Below, in pieces: positions 1-8,352 of a stretch of 64,000 nucleotides of DNA. The notes under the pieces were generated by a model. That model was not told the origin of the DNA and did not search any database. It was given only the letters and a program-made list of their open reading frames with translations. Source of the stretch: an uncultured Acidimicrobiales bacterium (GTDB lineage: Bacteria; Actinomycetota; Acidimicrobiia; Acidimicrobiales; Aldehydirespiratoraceae); NCBI GenBank assembly GCA_951812975.1, contig CATOTC010000001.1, positions 1,520,001 to 1,584,000 on the forward strand. The letters run 5' to 3'. Position numbers and translations under genes: made by a program. The first letter of the stretch is position 1; every line of letters starts with the position of its first letter.

Positions 1-2
1 AC

Positions 3-701
3 CGGTTGAGCACCTACCGTCAGGTGTGCAAGCAGGTGGGCCGGGAGCTGGGCGCGTTCCCGTGCTTCATGCCAAAGCCCTTCATGGGCGTGTCGGCCAA
101 CGGCTGCCACCACAACATCTCGCTGTGGGACGCCGACGGCAACAACAAGTTCATGCCCGAGGGGGACAACCCGCAATTGCCGGGCCCGATCGGCATGAAG
201 GCCATCGGGGGGATTCTCGAGCATGTCCGTGCCCTCACCTGTCTGACGTCACCGACCGTCAACTCCTACCGCCGGCTCTGGGACACCGGCTTCTGGGCAC
301 CCGTGTTCGCCGACTGGGGGTTCCAGAACCGCACCACGGCGCTGCGGGTCAGCGCACCGGGGCGCTTCGAGTACCGCTCGGTGGACAGTGCGGTCAACCC
401 GGCCCTGTCGTTCGCCGGTTTGCTCAAGGCCATGGACGACGGCCTGGACCGCAACCTCGACCCGGGCGAGCCCGAGGAGCGCAACATCTACGAAGCCCTC
501 AAGGAGGGCAAGCAGGTCAAGAAGATCCCGCTCACCCTGGGCGAGGCGCTTGAGGCGTTCGACAACGACGAGGTTGTCAAATCTGCGCTTCCCGGCGAGA
601 TGTACAAGGTGTTCATGCACTACAAGACCGACGAATGGGAGCGGTTCCTGCACACCGTCTCAGACTGGGACGTCGAAGAGTATCTCGACGTCCTGCCCTG
701 A
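3..701 (+). CDS. Glutamine synthetase family protein (GmaS/GlnT-like), C-terminal part
   Basis: This is the C-terminal 232 residues of a glutamine-synthetase-fold ligase whose 5' end lies before the window; the frame is open to the first base, so the TTG at position 6 is not taken as a start. The segment NGCHHNISLW fits the conserved NG..H..SLW metal/ammonia-site region, and NRTTALRVSAPGRFEYRS fits the ATP/glutamate-binding NR...R....R.E.R region. The gene lies 69 bp upstream of mgsABC-type genes. GmaS makes gamma-glutamylmethylamide from methylamine and glutamate in the N-methylglutamate pathway; GlnT-type glutamine synthetases sit in similar glx clusters. With tmm and tdm nearby, GmaS is the more likely role, but the sequence alone does not separate the two. 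Confidence 0.85.
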   Translation, partial: RLSTYRQVCKQVGRELGAFPCFMPKPFMGVSANGCHHNISLWDADGNNKFMPEGDNPQLPGPIGMKAIGGILEHVRALTCLTSPTVNSYRRLWDTGFWAPVFADWGFQNRTTALRVSAPGRFEYRSVDSAVNPALSFAGLLKAMDDGLDRNLDPGEPEERNIYEALKEGKQVKKIPLTLGEALEAFDNDEVVKSALPGEMYKVFMHYKTDEWERFLHTVSDWDVEEYLDVLP

Positions 702-770
702 TCCGGCGCTGCTCAACGGGCCTGCCCGTCCAACCACAATTCACACACATCAGAATAGGGAGGTAGCACC

Positions 771-1700
771 ATGTGCGGCATCGCAGGAGTGATCCACCGC
801 GACGGCACAGCCGACATCGGCGCCGAATTGACAGCCATGCTGCAGGCAATGAAGCACCGCGGGCCGGATTCCACCGGCTACGCGGTGTACGGACCGGCCG
901 ACGATCTTGTCGTCATCCGTTTCGTGCTCGCCGAACCGAACCGCAGCACCGGATTCGGGATGGAGGAACGGCTGGCGCGCAACCGCTTGGAGGTCGAGGC
1001 TCGGCTCGCCAAGATCGGCGCCGAGGTGGCCACGGTCACCAGCGACACCGGCTACGCCTTCCGGGCAACGGTCCGCTACAGCGGCGAGCTCAAACCGCTG
1101 GCCGACTACCTCGAGGACGTTCCGGGCTGTGAGGTGCTGTCGCTGGGCAGTTCGCTGGAGATCATCAAGGACATGGGCGACGCCGACACCGTGAGCGACC
1201 AGTACGGTCTGGGCTCGTTCAGGGGGACCCACGGCGTGGGGCATGTGCGCATGGCCACCGAGTCCGAGGTCGACCTGGCCAGTGCCCACCCCTACTGGGC
1301 CTACCCGTTCGCCGATGTGGCTGTGGTCCACAACGGGCAGTTGACCAACTATCACCAGTGGCGCCGGCGCCTCGAGCAGGCGGGACACCGCTTCCAGAGC
1401 GAGTGCGACTCGGAGATCATCGCGGTGTATCTGGCTGAGAAGATGTCGGGCGGGCTGTCGCTGGAGACGTCGATGAAGGACAGCCTCGACGACCTCGACG
1501 GCGTTTTCACCTACGTCTGCGTCACCGGCAACGAGCTGGGGATAGCCAAGGACGAGATGGCGGCCAAACCGCTGGTGCTGTTCGAGTCCGACGAACTGGT
1601 GGCGGTGGCCACCGAGGAAGTGTCGATCCGGACCCTGGTCAAGCGCGAGGTTGAGACCCGCGATCCCTATGAGCGGGAGGTGCTGGTATGGCAAGTGTAG
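771..1700 (+). CDS. mgsA: N-methylglutamate synthase subunit A-like, class II glutamine amidotransferase (MgsA/GlxB)
   Basis: A 309-aa Ntn-type glutaminase. The start is fixed by MCGIAGVIHR: Cys2 becomes the N-terminal nucleophile after Met removal. HRGPDSTGYAVYG and the later GVGHVRMATES and VVHNGQLTNY match the glutaminase domain of glutamate synthase and GlxB. An AGGGAG ribosome site precedes the ATG. It overlaps the next gene by 13 bp, and the following two genes encode the other glutamate-synthase-like parts, so the three form one enzyme. In methylotrophs MgsABC moves methylamine from donor to glutamate, giving N-methylglutamate; GlxBCD of rhizobia has the same architecture. The methylamine role is inferred from the surrounding tmm, tdm and serine-cycle genes. 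Confidence 0.85.
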   Translation: MCGIAGVIHRDGTADIGAELTAMLQAMKHRGPDSTGYAVYGPADDLVVIRFVLAEPNRSTGFGMEERLARNRLEVEARLAKIGAEVATVTSDTGYAFRATVRYSGELKPLADYLEDVPGCEVLSLGSSLEIIKDMGDADTVSDQYGLGSFRGTHGVGHVRMATESEVDLASAHPYWAYPFADVAVVHNGQLTNYHQWRRRLEQAGHRFQSECDSEIIAVYLAEKMSGGLSLETSMKDSLDDLDGVFTYVCVTGNELGIAKDEMAAKPLVLFESDELVAVATEEVSIRTLVKREVETRDPYEREVLVWQV

Positions 1701-2479
1701 GTTCGCGCAGCGGCGTCTCTTACGACGCTCGAGGCCTGGTCGAGCCCCATGCCGAGATGCCCGACAACATCGAGGTCGACGGCGGCAGGGCACGGTTCGA
1801 CGCCACCGACCTGACCATCCGCCAGATCAACATGGCCTTGCGGAAGCTGATCTACAACGACGGCATAGTCGATGTGACGGTGCTCAACCCGTCCTCCAAG
1901 CATTCGCTGGCGGTTGGGATCCTGAAGCGCTGTCGGATCCATTTCGAGGGCAGCCCGGGCTGGTTCGCCTGCGGCCTGATCGACGGACCCGAGGTGACGA
2001 TCAACGGACGGGTCGGCTGGTCGCTCGGCGAGAACATGATGTCGGGCGTGGTTGTGGTGGAGCGCGGCGCAGGTTCGCTCACCGGTGCCGCGATCCGCGG
2101 CGGTGACCTGATCGTGAAGGGCGATGTGGGTGCCCGCACCGGCATCGACCAGAAGGGCGGCACGATCATCGTGATGGGCGACGTCGGGATCAACACCGGG
2201 TTCATGATGCAGCGGGGCCGTCAGATCATCTGCGGCAACGCCGGCCAGAACTTGGGCGACTCGATGTATGACGGCGAGATCTACGTGGCGGGCAAGGTGA
2301 GTTCCTTGGGTGTCGACTGCGTGGGTGGCGAATGGACCGACGCCGACACCGAGTTGATCGAGCGCAAGTTCCGGATCCACGGGCTGGGCGATCCGCCGCC
2401 GTTCGAGAAGTTTGTCTGCGGCAAACAGTTGCACAACTACGACGCACTCGAGCCGTCCGAGCGCAAGCTCGTGATCTGA
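1688..2479 (+). CDS. mgsB: N-methylglutamate synthase subunit B-like (GXGXG domain, MgsB/GlxC)
   Basis: A 263-aa protein matching the C-terminal GXGXG beta-helix domain of glutamate synthase, here as a separate subunit. The regular Gly-rich helical turns can be read directly, for example GRVGWSLGENMMSG, GGDLIVKGDVGARTG and KGGTIIVMGDVGINTG, each about 20 residues apart. The domain normally links the glutaminase and synthase sites structurally. The ATG lies inside the 3' end of mgsA (13-bp overlap), which suggests translational coupling, and mgsC follows after 36 bp. No catalytic residues are expected here. Confidence 0.85.
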   Translation: MASVGSRSGVSYDARGLVEPHAEMPDNIEVDGGRARFDATDLTIRQINMALRKLIYNDGIVDVTVLNPSSKHSLAVGILKRCRIHFEGSPGWFACGLIDGPEVTINGRVGWSLGENMMSGVVVVERGAGSLTGAAIRGGDLIVKGDVGARTGIDQKGGTIIVMGDVGINTGFMMQRGRQIICGNAGQNLGDSMYDGEIYVAGKVSSLGVDCVGGEWTDADTELIERKFRIHGLGDPPPFEKFVCGKQLHNYDALEPSERKLVI

Positions 2480-2515
2480 GCCTCAACAGCACCGAGAGAA
2501 CTTAAGGAGAAGACG

Positions 2516-3910
2516 ATGAGCGAAGTGAACAAGAGCACAGATGTGTTGGGGCAGAGCCGGATCTTCACCCGCGAGGTGATCAACGACATCCATGTGAAGT
2601 CCGAACTGGGCCGTTACCGGATGCGGGGCTTCTCTATCTTCAAGAAGATCCCGCACTGGGACGAGTTGGTGTTCCTGCCGGGAACCCTGACTCGATTCGT
2701 GATCGAGGGCTACCGCGAGAAGTGCGAGACGAAGACTGTGCTCGGGTCTCGTTTCGCGGCCAAGCCGCTGGAGCTCGACATTCCCGTGTACATCACCGGG
2801 ATGAGCTTCGGTGCTCTGTCGCTGGAGGCGAAAATGGCCTTGGCGAAGGGCGCCTCGATGGCCGGCACCGCCACCTGCTCGGGCGAGGGCGGCATGATCC
2901 CGCCCGAACGGGACCTGTCGACCAAGTGGTACTACCAGATCATCCAGAGCCGCTACGGTTTCAACCCCCACCACCTGATGCTCGCCGATGCGGTGGAGTT
3001 CTTCATCGGCCAGGGCTGCAAGGTCGGCCTCGGCGGCCACTTGATGGGCCAGAAGGTCACCGAGCAGGTGGCCGAGATGCGGTCGCTTCCCGCGGGCATC
3101 GATCAGCGTTCACCGGCTCGGCATCCCGACTGGCTCGGTCCCGACGACCTGTCGTTGAAGATCCAGGAGGTGCGCGAGGCGACCGACTATCAGATCCCGA
3201 TCCAGCTGAAGCTGGGGTCGGCCCGGGTCTATGACGATGTGCGCATGGCCGCCAAGTGCGGGCCCGACGTGATCTATCTGGACGGCGCCGAGGGCGGTAC
3301 CGGCGCCGGGCCGCATCTGGCGACCGAGGAGACCGGCATCCCGTTGATGGCGGCCATTCCGGAGGCTCGGCGGGCGCTCGAGGACGTGGGCCTCGCCGAC
3401 GACATCGACCTGGTGGTCGCCGGTGGTATCCGCAACGGAGGCGATGTGGCGAAATGCCTGGCGCTGGGTGCTGACGCCATCGCCATCGGCAGTGCTGCGT
3501 TGATGGCTCTCAACTGCAACAAGGAGATCCCCGGCGTCACCGACTATGAGGGCACGATCGGGGTGCCCGCCGGCGAGTGCTACCACTGCCACACGGGCCG
3601 TTGCCCGGTGGGTGTCGCCACCCAGGATGTGGAGCTGCGCAAACGCCTCGACGTCGATGAGGCGGCGCTGCGGGTCTACAACTTCTTGATCACGCTGACG
3701 ATGGAGGTGCAGATGCTGGCCCGGGCCTGCGGCAAGACCGACATCCATTCGTTGGAGCCCGAGGACCTCGCCGCTCTGACCTATGAGGCTGCGGCGATGG
3801 CCAAGGTGCCGTTGGCCGGCACCACCTACATTCCCGGTGTCACCGAGGAGAACACTCTGGCCGAGATCCGGGACCTGTTCGACAAACACGTGATCGATGG
3901 AGGGCACTGA
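2516..3910 (+). CDS. mgsC: N-methylglutamate synthase subunit C-like, FMN-binding glutamate synthase domain (MgsC/GlxD)
   Basis: A 464-aa subunit with the FMN-binding TIM barrel of glutamate synthase. Recognisable parts are YITGMSFGALSLEAK, the SGEGGMIPPER region, the substrate/FMN segment QLKLGSARVY, YLDGAEGGTGAGPHL, the phosphate-binding VVAGGIRNGGDVAKCLALGADA, and a cysteine cluster CYHCHTGRCPVGVATQ that fits the 3Fe-4S ligands. A strong AAGGAG site precedes the ATG. It is the catalytic synthase part that joins the transferred amine with the acceptor acid to make N-methylglutamate (or glutamate). The last codons contain the GGAGGG ribosome site of the next gene. Confidence 0.88.
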   Translation: MSEVNKSTDVLGQSRIFTREVINDIHVKSELGRYRMRGFSIFKKIPHWDELVFLPGTLTRFVIEGYREKCETKTVLGSRFAAKPLELDIPVYITGMSFGALSLEAKMALAKGASMAGTATCSGEGGMIPPERDLSTKWYYQIIQSRYGFNPHHLMLADAVEFFIGQGCKVGLGGHLMGQKVTEQVAEMRSLPAGIDQRSPARHPDWLGPDDLSLKIQEVREATDYQIPIQLKLGSARVYDDVRMAAKCGPDVIYLDGAEGGTGAGPHLATEETGIPLMAAIPEARRALEDVGLADDIDLVVAGGIRNGGDVAKCLALGADAIAIGSAALMALNCNKEIPGVTDYEGTIGVPAGECYHCHTGRCPVGVATQDVELRKRLDVDEAALRVYNFLITLTMEVQMLARACGKTDIHSLEPEDLAALTYEAAAMAKVPLAGTTYIPGVTEENTLAEIRDLFDKHVIDGGH

Positions 3911-3911
3911 G

Positions 3912-4367
3912 ATGGCCGGATCGGCAAGCACGGGCGAGAGCCCATCGGAAATCCGCACTGTGGCGATCGACGCCGAGGTGTTGGCCGGGAAGCGTTTCCC
4001 CTATCAGGAGGACATCACGCTGGTGGCCGACATTGATTTGCTGGCTGCCACGCCCGGGCCCGACATCAACTGGCTCGAGGACATCACCCTGTTGGAGGAG
4101 GACGGTGTGCCTGCTGTGTTCGACCGTTACTCCAACTCGTTCCTGAAGATCTACTTCGACATTCCTGAGGGCCAAGAGGACGACATCGCCCGCAAGGTGC
4201 TGATCAGGCACCTCGTGGACGGGAACTCCTATGGCATCACCTTGAAGGACATCCACTGCAAGTTCCCGCAGGTGGAGCTGGGGCCTTGGGTGGAGGAGTC
4301 GCGCATCGTGGGCGAGAACTGGAAACCGACCGAGCTTGAGGGCTGGTCTGCGCCGGCGGCGCATTGA
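3912..4367 (+). CDS. Conserved-looking protein of unknown function in the mgs operon
   Basis: A 151-aa acidic protein that I do not recognise. The chosen ATG at 3912 has a GGAGGG site 7 bp upstream, inside the mgsC 3' end; an in-frame ATG at 3897 is possible but lacks this spacing. There is no signal peptide, membrane segment or cysteine cluster. The middle, including INWLEDITLLEEDGVPAVFD and FLKIYFDIPEGQEDDIAR, looks like a compact alpha/beta fold. It sits directly between the synthase subunit genes and an amine oxidoreductase, so a role as accessory subunit or assembly factor of N-methylglutamate metabolism is a reasonable guess only. It does not resemble the small SoxD/MgdB subunit, which has zinc-binding cysteines. 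Confidence 0.8.
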   Translation: MAGSASTGESPSEIRTVAIDAEVLAGKRFPYQEDITLVADIDLLAATPGPDINWLEDITLLEEDGVPAVFDRYSNSFLKIYFDIPEGQEDDIARKVLIRHLVDGNSYGITLKDIHCKFPQVELGPWVEESRIVGENWKPTELEGWSAPAAH

Positions 4368-4404
4368 GGTCCCCGGGCAGGCCAGAGACTAACAAGGAGC
4401 AGCA

Positions 4405-5736
4405 TTGAGTCTTCCCCGAAGTTCTCGTTATGTGATCATCGGTGCCGGCATCCACGGTTTGTCGACTGCTTGGAACTTGGCCCGTGACCTTCGTTCGTCG
4501 GGGCGCGGCTCGGGTGCCGACGTGGTCGTGATCGACAAGGCCGGTGTCGGGGCGGGGGCTTCGGGGATTGCCTGCGGGGTGATCCGCAACAACTATTTCC
4601 AACCGGCGATGCGTGAGCTGATGGCGCATTCGGTGGACGTGTGGGAGAGCGACCCGGAGGCGTTCTCGTACCATCCGGTGGGGTATCTGCAGATCAGCCA
4701 TGAGGCGATGCATGAAGATGTCGCCTCGATCCATGCCCAGCAGCGCGATATCGGCTACGCCTCGACCTTCGTGGAGGGCGCTGAGGACTCCCGCCGCCAC
4801 ATGTTGGGGATCTTCGACGATTGGCAGGCGCAGGGGATCACCAGCGTTCTGCAGGAGCATCGCGGTGGCTATGCCAACAACATGGCCTCGTTGAAGGGCC
4901 TGTTGGGCAAGGCCGAGGCCGAGGGTGTATCGGTGGTCGGCGGTGTGACTGTGCTGGGATTCGAGCGTGACGCTGCGGGGGCGGTGACCGGCGTGGTCAC
5001 CGATCAGGGCACCGTCGGCTGTGATCAGGTGGTGGTTGCGGTGGGGCCGTGGGTGCAGCAGATCTGGGCGATGCTCGACCTGCCGGTCACAACTGACGTG
5101 CTCGGGACCGACGGGCAGGTGCATCGGCGCCCGACCTGGACCTACATGTGTCTGCAGGAGGGCACACTGGAGGTCGACCCAGGCTATCTCACCGACAATG
5201 CCGGCAACATGCCGCCGGTGGTGCACATCGACACCGACGCGCCGCTCTATGACGCCGACGGCCTGGTCACTGAGGGGCCGTGGGGGGTGTACTACAAACC
5301 GGACTTCAATTTCGGCGGTGTGCAGGGCGGTTACATGCCCTATGTGGTGGACAAGCCCGGTGAGGAGGTGGCGGTCGATCCCTACGGGCCGGAGTCACCG
5401 GATTTCGTGGTGGGTGAGGACTTCTACCGCACCTGGTCTGCGGCGCTGGCCCATTGTCAGAAGCGTTTCGAGGGCAAGGGTCATCTGATGAGCCGTGAGC
5501 CCTCCGGTGGTATCGGCAGCTTCTCACCGGACAACTTCCCGATGTTCGACATGTTCTGCGACAACGTGTATTTCATCGCCGACTCGAACCACGGCTACAA
5601 GATGATCGGTGTGGGCGCGCTTGTGGCCAGGGAGTTGCTGGGTGAGCCTCAGGGGTTGCTGGCACCGTTCTGTTGGTCCCGTTACGCCACTGGGGATCTG
5701 CATCCGGTGAGCAACTCGCCCTATCCGTGGAGCTGA
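4405..5736 (+). CDS. FAD-dependent oxidoreductase, DAO/sarcosine oxidase beta-like (candidate N-methylglutamate oxidase/dehydrogenase)
   Basis: A 443-aa flavoprotein with an N-terminal Rossmann motif IIGAGIHGLSTAWNLA and VVVIDKAGVGAGASG, typical of the D-amino-acid oxidase/sarcosine oxidase beta group, and a C-terminal FAD-contacting region SNHGYKMIGVGALVARELLG. The start is a TTG preceded by AAGGAGCAGC. It follows the mgs genes, so oxidation of N-methylglutamate to glutamate and a C1 unit is the simplest reading. Methylotrophs usually use the four-subunit MgdABCD for that; here only one SoxB-like subunit is present. Alternative substrates such as sarcosine or dimethylglycine cannot be excluded. 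Confidence 0.82.
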   Translation: MSLPRSSRYVIIGAGIHGLSTAWNLARDLRSSGRGSGADVVVIDKAGVGAGASGIACGVIRNNYFQPAMRELMAHSVDVWESDPEAFSYHPVGYLQISHEAMHEDVASIHAQQRDIGYASTFVEGAEDSRRHMLGIFDDWQAQGITSVLQEHRGGYANNMASLKGLLGKAEAEGVSVVGGVTVLGFERDAAGAVTGVVTDQGTVGCDQVVVAVGPWVQQIWAMLDLPVTTDVLGTDGQVHRRPTWTYMCLQEGTLEVDPGYLTDNAGNMPPVVHIDTDAPLYDADGLVTEGPWGVYYKPDFNFGGVQGGYMPYVVDKPGEEVAVDPYGPESPDFVVGEDFYRTWSAALAHCQKRFEGKGHLMSREPSGGIGSFSPDNFPMFDMFCDNVYFIADSNHGYKMIGVGALVARELLGEPQGLLAPFCWSRYATGDLHPVSNSPYPWS

Positions 5737-5748
5737 GGTGACTTGTAG

Positions 5749-6186
5749 ATGAGTGTTGCTGGACGTTGTGCGTGCGGTGCGGTGCGGTTCACGTTGAACG
5801 GGCCGCTGCGGCCCGTGATCAACTGCCACTGTTCGCGCTGTCGGCGTTGGACGGGCCATTTCATGGCCGCCACGAACACGCACCGCGATGATCTGTCCTT
5901 CGATCGGGGTGTCGACTCGGTGAAGTGGTGGACCCCCGACGAGGAGCCGACCGTGGCCTATGGATTCTGCGCTCATTGCGGGGGCAGCCTGTTCTGGCGC
6001 TCGAGTGCCAAACCTGGGAGATATTCGATAACGGCCGGGGTTCTCGACCCGCCTACTGGTCTTGACACTGTGCATGCCCTGTTCACGGCCGAGGCCAGCG
6101 ACTACCACCGCCTCGATCCCGATCTCCCCCACCATCTGCACGATTCAGACGACAGCGGCGTCGCAATCGAGGGCGGCTGGACATAA
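5749..6186 (+). CDS. GFA family zinc protein (glutathione-dependent formaldehyde-activating enzyme-like)
   Basis: A 145-aa protein with the GFA (Mss4-like) zinc fold. It shows GRCACGAVRF, then NCHCSRCRRWTG, then FCAHCGGSLFWRS, giving the usual Cys-rich zinc sites. It follows the oxidoreductase after 12 bp and ends the operon. Characterised Gfa speeds formaldehyde-glutathione adduct formation, but most family members have unknown function and actinobacteria normally use mycothiol, so a formaldehyde role is suggested by context rather than shown. About 150 bp without a gene follow. Confidence 0.85.
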   Translation: MSVAGRCACGAVRFTLNGPLRPVINCHCSRCRRWTGHFMAATNTHRDDLSFDRGVDSVKWWTPDEEPTVAYGFCAHCGGSLFWRSSAKPGRYSITAGVLDPPTGLDTVHALFTAEASDYHRLDPDLPHHLHDSDDSGVAIEGGWT

Positions 6187-6343
6187 CCGTTCGGCGGCAA
6201 AACGACAGAACCCCGGGAACCGAACTGTGTGTTGGCTGCGGTCAGTTTGACTCGATTGTGTCTGAATATCTTTGATGATACTGTGATGCTCCTAAGCCAC
6301 TTCCCCCCTGAATCGATCATCACGAATTGGATGGGAGACCATA

Positions 6344-6832
6344 GTGGCCCTGACAGAGCAGCAGCGAGCCGAAATCTACAGCAGCCTCGCCGACACCGTA
6401 GGTGAAAAAGAAGCGGAGTTCCTTATGGCACAGCAACCACCGGGAGGATGGGAGCAGTTCGCCACGAAACGTGACCTGGCAGACCTGGAGACCAAGACGC
6501 AGGCCGGATTCGTTGAACTCAACGCCAAGATGGACGTCCAATTCGCGCAACTCCGCGAACAACTCGCCGAGCAGTTTGCGGAGATCAAGAAGCAGTTCAC
6601 GGCAATCGACACCCGATTCGCGCAGGTTGACAGCCGATTCGCGGAGATCGACAGCCGGTTCGCGGAGATCGACAGCCGGTTCGCGGCAATCGACACTCGA
6701 TTCGCGCAGGTTGACAGCCGGTTCGCGGAGCTGTCGGACAAACGCAGCAGAGACGTCTGGGGGTTCGTTGTGGCGACCGTCTTTATCTGCGGTTCGGTCT
6801 TCTTGGCGGCCTGGCAGTTCGCGCCGGCCTGA
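6344..6832 (+). CDS. Coiled-coil protein with C-terminal membrane anchor and heptad repeats
   Basis: A 162-aa protein starting with GTG behind GGGAGACC. After an N-terminal helical part, residues about 45-130 contain a run of seven-residue repeats of the form RFAEIDS/RFAQVDS (21-bp units in the DNA), predicting a left-handed coiled coil. Residues about 140-160 form one hydrophobic segment, so the protein is probably tail-anchored. The design resembles the DUF1640/CCDC90-like and phage-related coiled-coil group, without known function. It stands alone between two gene blocks pointing towards it. Compare the hendecad protein at 42988. Confidence 0.75.
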   Translation: MALTEQQRAEIYSSLADTVGEKEAEFLMAQQPPGGWEQFATKRDLADLETKTQAGFVELNAKMDVQFAQLREQLAEQFAEIKKQFTAIDTRFAQVDSRFAEIDSRFAEIDSRFAAIDTRFAQVDSRFAELSDKRSRDVWGFVVATVFICGSVFLAAWQFAPA

Positions 6833-7000
6833 ACCGCTCAACTCCACAGTCGTGACTGTCCCAGCCTGTCCATAACCAAAGCCGGCCACCCGACCCGAAG
6901 CGCACTGGACGGGTCCAACCATCCCCACCCGACGTTTACGCGCAGGCTCAGAAAGCCGGGTGCGATGGAACCACTGAGGGCACCGGCGCGGAAATCGGGG

Positions 7001-8188
7001 TCAGGCGCGGGCGCTGGGGCCGTAGGCGCAGAACATGTGGTCGTCTTCGGCGTAGCGGGTGGGGCGCAGGGGGTGCGGGTCGAAGGGAGGTTCGTGGCCG
7101 AGGACGATGGCCGCGACGATCTCGCCGATGGCCGGCGAGAGTTTCAAGCCGTGGCCTGAGAAGCCCAGGGCGAGGCACAGGCCGGCGATCTCGGGGGTCC
7201 AGCCGATGAGGGGGTGGTAGTCGGGGGTGACGTCGTAGGCGCCGCTGGTGTGGCTGAGCGGGGTTGCGCCTCTCAGGGCGGGCATGCGGGCGGCCAGTGC
7301 CCGGTCGATTCGTTCTAGGTGGGCTTGCTGGTCGGCTTCGTCGCCCAGCAGCAGCGGGTCGTCCACGAGCGGCATCTCCGAGGGGTAGGCGGCGGCGAGG
7401 AAGCGGCGGCCCATGTCGGGGCGCAGCACGATGTTGGAGTTCCCGTCGGTGACGCAGGAGTGCATCTGGGGTTGACCTGGCTGGGTCTGCAGCATGGTCA
7501 TTTCGAGCCGTCGTCGCTGCACCGGCACGTGGACACCGATCGGGTCGAGCAACTCGGTCGCCCAGGCTCCGGTTGCTGTCACGACAACCGGGGCGTCGAT
7601 CCCGCCTTCGGTCGTGGTCACACCGGTGAGTCGGCCGCCATCGGTTCGCAGTTCGGTGACTCTTACTCCGCTGACGAGGTGCGCGCCGTGGGATTGGGCT
7701 GCGGTGAGCCAGCTCAGAACCATCTTGGTGACGTCGATGTAGCCGCCGTCGGGTTCGTATGCTCCGCCTGCGAGGTCGTCGGTGATCAGCAACGGTTCGA
7801 GGGTGGCGATCTCGGCGGAGTCCACGAAGCGGGTGTCGACTCCGCAGGACCGGCCCAGGTCGATGTTGCGGTGAAGGGCGTCGAGCTGGTCCTCGACGAC
7901 CAGCAGCAGGTAGCCGAGCTGCACGTATCCGGGGTCGCCGACTCCCACCTCGGTGTCCCAGTTCTGGATCACGTTGAACCCGTGCCGGGCCATCTGAACG
8001 AGCAGTTCGTTGGAGTAGTGCTGACGGATCTGGCCGAATGTCCTGCCCGAGATCCCCCCTACGGGTGGGCGTTCGTCGACGACCACGACCCGGGCGTCGG
8101 ACCGGGACGCCAGCTGGTAGGCGATGCTGGCCCCCATGATGCCCGCGCCGACGACAACGATGTCTGCTGTCGCCGGGACCGGCCTCAT
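7001..8188 (-). CDS. FAD-dependent oxidoreductase, sarcosine oxidase beta/DAO family
   Basis: A flavoprotein of about 395 aa. The dinucleotide motif DIVVVGAGIMGASIAYQLAS starts seven residues after the chosen ATG; an in-frame GTG at 8230 would add 14 residues and neither start has a clear ribosome site. The C-terminal LALGFSGHGLKLSPAIGEIV is the conserved flavin-contacting segment of the SoxB/dimethylglycine oxidase group. It lies downstream of tmm in the same direction (164-bp gap), so it probably oxidises an N-methylated amine or amino acid such as sarcosine or dimethylglycine. It is clearly a different subfamily from the oxidoreductase at 4405. Confidence 0.85.
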   Translation of the reverse strand: MRPVPATADIVVVGAGIMGASIAYQLASRSDARVVVVDERPPVGGISGRTFGQIRQHYSNELLVQMARHGFNVIQNWDTEVGVGDPGYVQLGYLLLVVEDQLDALHRNIDLGRSCGVDTRFVDSAEIATLEPLLITDDLAGGAYEPDGGYIDVTKMVLSWLTAAQSHGAHLVSGVRVTELRTDGGRLTGVTTTEGGIDAPVVVTATGAWATELLDPIGVHVPVQRRRLEMTMLQTQPGQPQMHSCVTDGNSNIVLRPDMGRRFLAAAYPSEMPLVDDPLLLGDEADQQAHLERIDRALAARMPALRGATPLSHTSGAYDVTPDYHPLIGWTPEIAGLCLALGFSGHGLKLSPAIGEIVAAIVLGHEPPFDPHPLRPTRYAEDDHMFCAYGPSARA

Positions 8189-8352
8189 GGGCTTGGAGGG
8201 CCCGCGCGTTGGCACAGGATTCTCGAGCACACAAGGCTCGTTTCACGGGGCCGTGGCCCGAGCGGCACTATGGGCGCAGCAGGCCAAGTGCAGAAGTCGA
8301 CGTCTTGCACCTCGCAGGCCCTGACTGTCTGCATCGGCTCGGCGTGGGTCCG

